From Candidatus Roseilinea mizusawaensis (lineage in GTDB: Bacteria > Chloroflexota > Anaerolineae > J036 > Brachytrichaceae), in contig JAEANN010000024.1 in NCBI GenBank assembly GCA_016841965.1, positions 160,976 through 224,975 on the forward strand: a DNA stretch of 64,000 nucleotides, in the 5' to 3' direction. Of the stretch, positions 57,507 through 64,000 are shown one piece after another. The notes below the pieces were generated by a model that was given only the letters and a program-made list of their open reading frames with translations, searched no databases and had not been told where the DNA came from. The position numbers and the translations under genes are program-made. Position 1 is the stretch's first letter; the number at the start of each line of letters is the position of its first letter.

Positions 57507-57825
57507 TGTGTTTTGAAGTGTCGGGTGCGCCTTTCACAAGGTGCGGTGGGTGAGGCGGGCGCTGGCAGCCCTGGAGCGGGAGCAGTATGTGCTGGATTCG
57601 GAGGCGGGCGGAGGCGCCGGCGACGAACAATCGTGTTGAGCGGATAATTGGGCGGATTCGGCAGCGCCTGATGGGGATGCGCAGGGTAAAGCGCGTGGCG
57701 GGACCGGAGCGGGCGATGGGGTTGTCGTTTGTGCAACCGGCCTAGGTACCGCCTTGTGCCCCTTAGGGAGGCGTTTGTTCAAACTCGCCTACATTGAGAG
57801 AGACAGTACGGTGGTTGCATATAGA

Positions 57826-57853
57826 TTGACTTTGGGAGAGGGGTATTTATAAT
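57826..57853 (+). promoter_or_regulatory. Near-consensus sigma-70-type promoter pointing into the cassette array (Pc-like)
   Basis: TTGACT (57826-57831), 16-bp spacer, TATAAT (57848-57853). Confidence 0.5.
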
Positions 57854-57950
57854 GCGCTCACCCAATCTTAACTCATTCTGTCTAAAATCCCAAATGACTT
57901 GGGGGATTAGGCGGAGGGAGTAGTCTAAAAGGAATTAGACGGATGTCCGT

Positions 57951-57965
57951 ATAACTACTAGTTAT
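57951..57965. other. attI-like or secondary insertion site: palindrome at the left array junction
   Basis: ATAACT-ACT-AGTTAT; the predicted recombination point is between G57961 and T57962. Confidence 0.5.
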
Positions 57966-58004
57966 GCCGCCTAACCCTTCAACAATCCCAATCCATGGTC
58001 GTTC

Positions 58005-58032
58005 TTGATTTGTCCTAAAAGTGGGATATAAT
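58005..58032 (+). promoter_or_regulatory. Cassette-borne promoter for the R-M operon
   Basis: TTGATT (58005-58010), 16-bp spacer, TATAAT (58027-58032), upstream of the MTase start at 58071. Confidence 0.5.
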
Positions 58033-58070
58033 GTTAATAGAGCAAACGTTCTATAGATAGGATTGAAAAA

Positions 58071-59249
58071 GTGGAATATTCCAGTTTTCCTCTTACAGTA
58101 GCCGAATATTTTGCAGGCATAGGCCTGGTCAGGATGGGCCTACAATCCTATGGTTGGAAAGTCATTTTCGCTAACGACATCTCTAAAAAGAAATTCGAGA
58201 TGTACAAAGCGTTTTTCCCCGACGCAGAAGCTCATTATGTGATAGCTGACATTTTTGACATTGACCCCACTGTGGTTCCCCTCACAACCCTGGCAACTTG
58301 TTCTTTCCCTTGCATTGACCTTTCGCTGGCCGGAAACATGCATGGAATGATAAACGGCAATCATTCGAGTGCATTTTGGGGATTCATAAAAATACTAAAA
58401 CAACAAGGAGACTCTGCGCCGCCGCTTGTTCTTGTTGAAAATGTACCAGGCTGGTTGTACTCAAATAAAGGAATGGATTTCAGAATAACCGTTCAGGCTC
58501 TCAATGAACTGGGCTATGCATGCGATGTGTTTGCAGTTGATGCTTTGCGCTTTACGCCACAAAGTAGGCTGCGGATATTCCTTGTTGGGACTAGACTGCC
58601 GGTCAGTTACACCACCATCGAACTAATACTAACGCGCCCGAAATCTTTACTCCCCGATCAACTCAAAAAGAATATAATTGCCAACAAAGATTTACGATGG
58701 TTTTATAATGAAATACCAGAGCCTCCTCCTCTTAGAACCTCCGGTTTGTCCGAGATAGTTGAAACACTAGAAGACTCTGATGACCGCTGGTGGCCCGACG
58801 CTGAGGTGAAGCGTCACTTGGCTATGATGAAAGAAACCCATCGCCAGAGAGTTGAACAACTGGCGCAAGGCCAGCAGTTTGCATACCGAACTTTCTTTCG
58901 CAGACGGCGCGATGGTCAGCAACGCGCAGAAGTGAGAGACGACGATTTGTCTGGTTGTCTACGTACTGCCATAGGCGGCAGCGGCAAGCAGTTTTTGATA
59001 AGGGCGGGGAAAGGTTCTATACGAATGCGCGCTATGACGCCGAGAGAATACGCACGTTTGCAAGGCGTCCCTGATGAATATCCTATCACCGTAAACGGCG
59101 TACAAGCTCTCACAGGATTCGGCGACGCAGTTTGCGTTCCAGTTATATCCTGGATTGCTGAGCATGTTTTAAACCCTTTGGCCGAAAACGGTAGGCCGCT
59201 ATATCGGTGGCAGTTGCCTACAGCGCAGATGTTTTTGTTTGACAAATGA
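58071..59249 (+). CDS. DNA (cytosine-5-)-methyltransferase
   Basis: YFAGIGLVRMGLQSYGW (motif I), CSFPCIDLSLAG (motif IV Pro-Cys), VLVENVPG (VI), QSRLRIFLVGTR (VIII), LQGVPDEYP (IX/X region). Confidence 0.92.
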   Translation: MEYSSFPLTVAEYFAGIGLVRMGLQSYGWKVIFANDISKKKFEMYKAFFPDAEAHYVIADIFDIDPTVVPLTTLATCSFPCIDLSLAGNMHGMINGNHSSAFWGFIKILKQQGDSAPPLVLVENVPGWLYSNKGMDFRITVQALNELGYACDVFAVDALRFTPQSRLRIFLVGTRLPVSYTTIELILTRPKSLLPDQLKKNIIANKDLRWFYNEIPEPPPLRTSGLSEIVETLEDSDDRWWPDAEVKRHLAMMKETHRQRVEQLAQGQQFAYRTFFRRRRDGQQRAEVRDDDLSGCLRTAIGGSGKQFLIRAGKGSIRMRAMTPREYARLQGVPDEYPITVNGVQALTGFGDAVCVPVISWIAEHVLNPLAENGRPLYRWQLPTAQMFLFDK

Positions 59250-59662
59250 GCGACAACCTCAGCCCTCAAGATCGCCATAAAACTATGCAAGCCGTTAAAG
59301 GCAAAGGCACAAGACTCGAAAAACGTCTATGGGCCATGCTTGCAGGACTAGGGTTGAAGGGATGGAAGAAGAACGCCGACAATATAGTGGGCAAACCCGA
59401 TGTTGCTTTTTTGAACCAGCGTATTGCTATATTTATTGACGGCTGTTTTTGGCATGGTTGTCCTTACTGTAAGAGAAAACTGCCCAAGACAAACCGTGAG
59501 TATTGGGAAAGGAAGATCAATCGCAACATAGAACTAGCCAGATTGCATGATGAACAATTGCAGCGAGAAGGTTGGATAGTAATCAGAATATGGGAACATG
59601 AAATGGCTGACATCGAAAAGGTGAGGGCAAGGATTCGTAATCTTCTTAGCGACATGGAGTGA
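59246..59662 (+). CDS. vsr: Very short patch repair (Vsr) endonuclease
   Basis: MQAVKGKGTRLEKRLW...PDVAFLNQRIAIFIDGCFWHGCPYC...NRNIELARLHDEQLQREGWIVIRIWEHE. Confidence 0.93.
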   Translation: MSDNLSPQDRHKTMQAVKGKGTRLEKRLWAMLAGLGLKGWKKNADNIVGKPDVAFLNQRIAIFIDGCFWHGCPYCKRKLPKTNREYWERKINRNIELARLHDEQLQREGWIVIRIWEHEMADIEKVRARIRNLLSDME

Positions 59663-59666
59663 TTCT

Positions 59667-60614
59667 GTGAGCAATGTACAGACCGAAAAAATCAAGCAGG
59701 AAAGCCGTCAAATTCTAAAAGACTGGCTTGCGTCATGCACCCGACGGGGCAAAATTTCTCGAAACACAATCGCGATAGGTATTGTCGTGTTTGATCATCT
59801 CAGGCGCTCTTGCCCTGCATCGCGTGATGAAGTTATCTCTCAGGGCGGGGAAGTAAGCGGCGCTCGGTCAGGGCTGGGGAAAATTCTTGGAGAGTACGGA
59901 ATCCCAAGCAGTTACCTGAAGGAAGTAACCACACGGCAAGGTCATCAAGATGGACAAAGGCTTCTTGAGCAACTCGAATGGGGCAAGAATCTTGCAAAGA
60001 TACCAGCCGAAGAAAGGGAGCATTTCCTATTGAAGTGTATTGAGGATTTGAAGAAATTAGCCAGCGAATGGCTAAAACGCCAAAGTTTGAAGATTGATGT
60101 GGACCGACGGCAAGCCCCAACAACCTGGGTCAACGTTATTATCGAGAATTCCAAAGGACATTCGGGCGGAATTGTGGAGCAACACCTTGTTGGCGCAAAG
60201 CTGGCAAGACGTTTTAGGAACTTGAGCATCCCGAATTATCCCGCCCATGCAGGGGATAGCCAAACAGAGCGCGCTGGCGATTTCGAGATTTCAAAAATGG
60301 TTTATCATGTTACATCTGCGCCATCAAGGAATGTTTTGCAGAAGTGCGCAAGTAACATCAGGGTTGGTTTGTACCCTGTTTTGTTGGTTCCACGGGAACA
60401 AGAGAGCAAAGCCCGCGTCCTTGCACAAGATGAAGGCATTGACAAGGAATTGACCATAATCTCAATTGAGGATTTCGTAGCCCTGAACATCATTGAACTT
60501 GCTACAGATGAAAGCAAAGATTTTTTCGCTGTCTTGAAAGAAATTATAGAGATATACAACAAGCGATTGTCAGAAGTTGAAACCGATTTGTCATTACAAA
60601 TTGAAGTTCACTAA
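59667..60614 (+). CDS. Putative restriction-associated protein, DUF4928-like
   Basis: Operonic with C5-MTase and vsr; RAGDFEISKMVYHVTSAPSRNVLQKCASNIRVGLYPVLL resembles the DUF4928 core as recalled. Confidence 0.55.
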   Translation: MSNVQTEKIKQESRQILKDWLASCTRRGKISRNTIAIGIVVFDHLRRSCPASRDEVISQGGEVSGARSGLGKILGEYGIPSSYLKEVTTRQGHQDGQRLLEQLEWGKNLAKIPAEEREHFLLKCIEDLKKLASEWLKRQSLKIDVDRRQAPTTWVNVIIENSKGHSGGIVEQHLVGAKLARRFRNLSIPNYPAHAGDSQTERAGDFEISKMVYHVTSAPSRNVLQKCASNIRVGLYPVLLVPREQESKARVLAQDEGIDKELTIISIEDFVALNIIELATDESKDFFAVLKEIIEIYNKRLSEVETDLSLQIEVH

Positions 60615-60621
60615 CCTGTCA

Positions 60622-60689
60622 GGCGGCATAACAAGCGGTTCCAGCCGACACGCTCCGCGTGCGGCTGAACCGCAGGCCGTTAGCCCGCC
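60622..60689 (+). other. attC: attC1 integron recombination site
   Basis: GGCGGCATAAC / GGTTCCAGCCG ... CGGCTGAACC / GTTAGCCCGCC; single extrahelical C in the stem. Confidence 0.88.
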
Positions 60690-60716
60690 TATCCGCATGC
60701 GATTGGGCTCAACGAA

Positions 60717-61280
60717 ATGATTAGAGCAACTCAACTCATTCCATACAGGAGATCGAGCGACGACTATGGCCTTACCGAGCGTCTCAAGGCCGAATTTACA
60801 CGCTTGAGAAGAGAACGTCACCCGCTATATTTGACATCTGAAGAGCTTGACGAGATTCTACATTGGAAACTGCGCGGTCAATACGGGAGACAGAAAGAAA
60901 GGCGGAAAGCAAACACAGAAGACGTTATTCAAACAATTACGGGGGCTGCACTTTCTATAACTCATCCTGACGAAGATTATGAAACAGAGTTGCGACTTGG
61001 TATTCTGTGTTGTCTTCGTGGGGTAGGTGTACCTGTAGCGTCGGCGATTCTTGCTCTGGCGTTTCCTGAAAGATATGCCGTGATTGATTTTCGTGGGTGG
61101 AGACAGATATTCGGCGAAGAGAGAACGACGTTCTCAATTTCTGATTACAAACGGTATCTTCGGGAAGTAAAACGGCTCGCAGGTGAGTTGGGGTGGCCTG
61201 TGCAAGAAGTTGATCTAGCGATTTGGGAGTATGATCGCGTCAGTGATGGAAAGTCTGTGCTAAACAAAGCGGCGGGCTAA
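60717..61280 (+). CDS. Cassette 2 protein of unknown function, possible helix-hairpin-helix-like fold
   Basis: 187-aa ORF whose TAA lies inside the attC2 core; LRGVGVPVASAILALAFPERYAVIDFRGW resembles an HhH-GPD-like segment. Confidence 0.75.
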   Translation: MIRATQLIPYRRSSDDYGLTERLKAEFTRLRRERHPLYLTSEELDEILHWKLRGQYGRQKERRKANTEDVIQTITGAALSITHPDEDYETELRLGILCCLRGVGVPVASAILALAFPERYAVIDFRGWRQIFGEERTTFSISDYKRYLREVKRLAGELGWPVQEVDLAIWEYDRVSDGKSVLNKAAG

Positions 61281-61352
61281 CAAGCGTTTCCAGCCGACCC
61301 GCTTCGCTTCGCTCCGCTACGCGGGCGGCTGAAACGCGATCCGTTAGGCGGC
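61271..61352 (+). other. attC: attC2 integron recombination site
   Basis: GGCGGGCTAAC / GCGTTTCCAGCCG ... CGGCTGAAACGC / GTTAGGCGGC; single extrahelical C. Confidence 0.92.
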
Positions 61353-61416
61353 TTAGACTGCATTGCCAAAAGGTTGTATACTTGTTGCAACTGCTACGAA
61401 TTTGGAGTGTAAAGTG

Positions 61417-62847
61417 ATGCTAAATCCAGTCCAAGTCTCGAATGTTCTGGATACCCAACAGAACATATCCCTCAACGAGATAGATCACCTCGACGAGCAG
61501 CTCTTTCAGCGGTTCAAAAGCAGGTTCGTCATCCAGCCCTCACTCTCTCGTCTTCTGGTCAGTTTTCAGGCCAATAAGACCAGACCCATTTATCGCTGGT
61601 ACAAGTTCAAAGAAGCATTCTCTGCTTCTTTAGTGGAACATCTATTTCACAAATGCGGAATTACCGCGGGCAGAATCCTGGATCCTTTCGCAGGAAGCGG
61701 AACGGCTTTGTTCGCAGCAAGCGCGATGGGCATAAACGCAGATGGCATAGAGCTGTTACCGATTGGTCACGAGATCATTACAGCCAAACAAATTCTGGAT
61801 GCAGAGTTCACACCGGAGGATTTTGAAAGATTACGCCAATGGGCAGAAATGCGGGTTTGGGAGCAGTCAGAAACGCGCCTTCCCTTGCCAGAACTGCGGA
61901 TCACAAAAGGGGCTTACCCTGACAGAACAAAGGAAGCCATTGAGAAATATTTGGGTGCATGCCAACAAGAGAATAGCAGAGTTCGGATCGTCTTGCGCTT
62001 TGCTTTACTCTGTGTCTTGGAGTCTATCAGTTTTACCCGCAAAGACGGCCAATATCTTCGGTGGGACTATCGGTCGGGGCGCACACATGGCAAAAAGATT
62101 TTTGACAAGGGGGACATTCCCAGCTTCGAACAAGCCATTTGCGAGAAAATCAACGAAATTCTAGCCGATATATCGCCCACTCACCGAGCCAATTTATTCC
62201 CTGCGGAAAAACTTCAGGGCGAAATTCGTTTGTACGATGGCTCATGCCTTCACATATTACCTACGTTGCCTGATAGGATATATGATGCCATCATGACCTC
62301 TCCGCCTTACTGCAACCGCTATGATTACACCCGCACGTATGCGTTGGAGCTGGCATTACTGGGGACGGATGAACAAGGGTTGGTGAAACTCCGCCAGGAG
62401 ATGCTCAGTTGCACGGTGGAAAACCGCGCTAAAGATCTGTTGAGCATCAATCCGCAGTGGACCCGTGCATTGGCTGCTACGGATGAGCAGACGCTGTTAC
62501 AGGCAATCCTGAAATACCTGGAAGACCAGAAAGCCCAAGGCGTTTTGAACAACAACGGCATTCCCAGGATGGTGAGGGGCTATTTTTATGAGATGGCTTG
62601 TGTCATTTCAGAGTGTGCGCGCGTCTTGAAACCGAATGCGCTGCTATTTATGGTGAACGACAATGTGCGCTATGCGGGCGCAAGTATTTCGGTGGATATG
62701 ATACTCTCTGATATTGCTGAAAAATTGGGTTTTCGCGTTGAAAGCATTCTTGTTTTACCAGACGGCAAAGGCAACAGCAGTCAGCAGATGGGCGAGCATG
62801 GGCGAAAAGCCTTGCGCAAATGCGTTTACGTCTGGAGAAAATTATGA
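61417..62847 (+). CDS. DNA methyltransferase, probably N4-cytosine type
   Basis: [21 protein letters not shown] (motif I) and [16 protein letters not shown] (motif IV SPPY). Confidence 0.85.
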   Translation: MLNPVQVSNVLDTQQNISLNEIDHLDEQLFQRFKSRFVIQPSLSRLLVSFQANKTRPIYRWYKFKEAFSASLVEHLFHKCGITAGRILDPFAGSGTALFAASAMGINADGIELLPIGHEIITAKQILDAEFTPEDFERLRQWAEMRVWEQSETRLPLPELRITKGAYPDRTKEAIEKYLGACQQENSRVRIVLRFALLCVLESISFTRKDGQYLRWDYRSGRTHGKKIFDKGDIPSFEQAICEKINEILADISPTHRANLFPAEKLQGEIRLYDGSCLHILPTLPDRIYDAIMTSPPYCNRYDYTRTYALELALLGTDEQGLVKLRQEMLSCTVENRAKDLLSINPQWTRALAATDEQTLLQAILKYLEDQKAQGVLNNNGIPRMVRGYFYEMACVISECARVLKPNALLFMVNDNVRYAGASISVDMILSDIAEKLGFRVESILVLPDGKGNSSQQMGEHGRKALRKCVYVWRKL

Positions 62848-63803
62848 CGCCCTCGCGCCCTTACCAAAACCATCTTCGCTCTGGCAATGACCTCGTAACG
62901 ACTTACGAAGCCACGCGTGCGGGCTTTGTCGCACTCGCGCTTGAAAAGAATCGTCGCGCTACGCCTTACGTTGCTGAAGCGAGAGCATTACAAGAAGCCG
63001 CATCAAAGGCCAGAACTCCTGCTGACTTGCTGAGCATCAAGGGCATAGAATCGGGCCTCCTCACAGCGGCAGGATTGTCCGATAAAGCTCTCGTTCATTT
63101 GCACCCAGAAGATAAAAGGGAAGCCATCACGAATCTTATCAAGAACTTCCTCGAACCGGCAGGAGAAAAGTTCGTTGAGGAGCTGGTGTTCAGGTTTTTA
63201 TTGACGCGCGGCGACGCGCTTGGCGGTTCAATGCGTAACATTGGCGGCGTCTTGGCACAGAGAAAACTTACTCGCGCCATCGTTTCCACCCTGACAATTG
63301 CCGGTATTCGATACCGATGGCAACATGCCAAAACCAGACAGTGGGTTGATATGACCGATGATGACTCGGAAATTGAGTTTTCTCTACGGGGATTGAGTTG
63401 GGAAAGCGGAGGTAAGCCGCGCACCTTGATTTACAACTTGAACGTGCCTTTGGTTAAGAACAATATAGATATGTGTTTGTTCAATCTCGGTCCTAACGAA
63501 TTGCAAGCCACCAGGTATAAATCAGCCCGGTCTTATATTGCTCTTGGCGAACTCAAAGGCGGAATAGACCCCGCAGGCGCAGATGAGCATTGGAAAACTG
63601 CGCGAGCGGCACTTGACCGTATCCGTGAAGCGTTTGCCAATGTGAGCCATTCCCCGTATCTCTTTTTTATAGGCGCGGCGATTGAGAAGAGAATGGCCAC
63701 TGAGATTTGGGATCAATTGGAAAAGGGAGTGCTCACAAACGCTGCCAATTTGAACGATCCGAACCAAATTGCATCAGTTTCTCGTTGGCTATGTATGCTG
63801 TAA
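62844..63803 (+). CDS. Putative type II restriction endonuclease, AvaI/BsoBI-like
   Basis: Overlaps the MTase stop; [22 protein letters not shown] and [27 protein letters not shown] resemble the AvaI/BsoBI family as recalled. Confidence 0.6.
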   Translation: MTPSRPYQNHLRSGNDLVTTYEATRAGFVALALEKNRRATPYVAEARALQEAASKARTPADLLSIKGIESGLLTAAGLSDKALVHLHPEDKREAITNLIKNFLEPAGEKFVEELVFRFLLTRGDALGGSMRNIGGVLAQRKLTRAIVSTLTIAGIRYRWQHAKTRQWVDMTDDDSEIEFSLRGLSWESGGKPRTLIYNLNVPLVKNNIDMCLFNLGPNELQATRYKSARSYIALGELKGGIDPAGADEHWKTARAALDRIREAFANVSHSPYLFFIGAAIEKRMATEIWDQLEKGVLTNAANLNDPNQIASVSRWLCML

Positions 63804-63811
63804 TAGATATG

Positions 63812-63891
63812 GCCGCCTAACACGCGCTTCCACCTGACGGCTTCGCCGCTGCGCGGCTCGCCGCAGGTGAAACGCAGGCCGTTGGGCCGCC
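63812..63891 (+). other. attC: attC3 integron recombination site
   Basis: GCCGCCTAAC / GCGCTTCCACCTG ... CAGGTGAAACGC / GTTGGGCCGCC; both 7-bp cores (GCCTAAC, GTTGGGC) match RYYYAAC and GTTRRRY. Confidence 0.92.
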
Positions 63892-63922
63892 AAACACATA
63901 GGCGGGAGCGAAGGAGGCGAGC

Positions 63923-64000
63923 ATGAGAAAGCGTGCCCCATTTGTGCCCGTTGGGCTCACTCTGCTCCTCTTACTGGCCTTGGGGTCAGCGGCTTCTGCC
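63923..64000 (+). CDS. Start of a secreted protein gene, truncated by window edge
   Basis: AAGGAGGCGAGC-ATG; MRKRAPFVPVGLTLLLLLALGSAASA signal peptide. Confidence 0.6.
   Translation, partial: MRKRAPFVPVGLTLLLLLALGSAASA

Larger units (their letters stand above)
57962..63881 (+). mobile_element. Integron gene-cassette array: three complete cassettes, no integrase in window
   Basis: Three attC-like sites with reciprocal boundary complementarity; all genes oriented toward their attC; AT-richer and free of GCCGGC. Confidence 0.88.

Noticed and set aside
57534-57745. Possible gene remnant (KVRWVRRALAALEREQYVLDSEAGGG... and RIIGRIRQRLMGMRRVKRV...)
   Set aside because: Coding-like but interrupted by a stop and not assignable to any family by eye.
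57289-57782. Minus-strand ORFs upstream of the array as a possible divergent intI
   Set aside because: They translate the heptamer repeat (THHSSLITHHS) and Pro/Ala-rich junk; no tyrosine recombinase motifs.
57901-57972. GATTAGGCGG ... CCGCCTAACCC as an additional attC upstream of cassette 1
   Set aside because: No L''/L' bulged stem between them and the orientation of the cores is inverted relative to an attC; only the GTTATGCCGCC junction is supported.
1-64000. rRNA, tRNA or prophage genes
   Set aside because: No convincing tRNA cloverleaf, rRNA segment or phage structural gene recognised; tRNA absence should be confirmed with tRNAscan-SE.

Overview
The window is a GC-rich bacterial chromosome segment, probably Chloroflexota/Anaerolineae-like (inferred from gene content, not tested). 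Positions 1-57 kb hold mostly ordinary host genes: sugar ABC transporter, two-component proteins, pheT, GH3 beta-glucosidase, RelA/SpoT, a GldG-type ABC system, oxidoreductases, lactate permease and two giant secreted S8 proteases. The most interesting part is the right end, about 57.8-63.9 kb. It is AT-richer and reads as an integron gene-cassette array with no integrase in view. Three attC-like sites each have a bulged-C stem, and the boundaries obey exact reciprocal complementarity: the 5' core of each attC is the perfect reverse complement of the 3' core at the previous junction. Two of the three complete cassettes carry multi-gene restriction-modification (R-M) systems: a C5-MTase + Vsr + DUF4928-like protein, and an N4-type MTase + AvaI/BsoBI-like REase. 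A near-consensus promoter and an attI-like palindrome precede the array. Other notable signals are: a HIP1-like over-iterated GCCGGC palindrome that is absent from the cassettes; heptanucleotide repeats at four loci, one forming the translated linker of a SHMT-GcvT fusion that also contains a degenerate GcvT-like middle module; a degraded eCIS/DUF4157 remnant beside the array; a 36-bp tandem array ending in an inverted copy of itself; and a tandem pair of undescribed Cys-containing secreted proteins. All homology calls are from reading sequence by eye; no database search was run.
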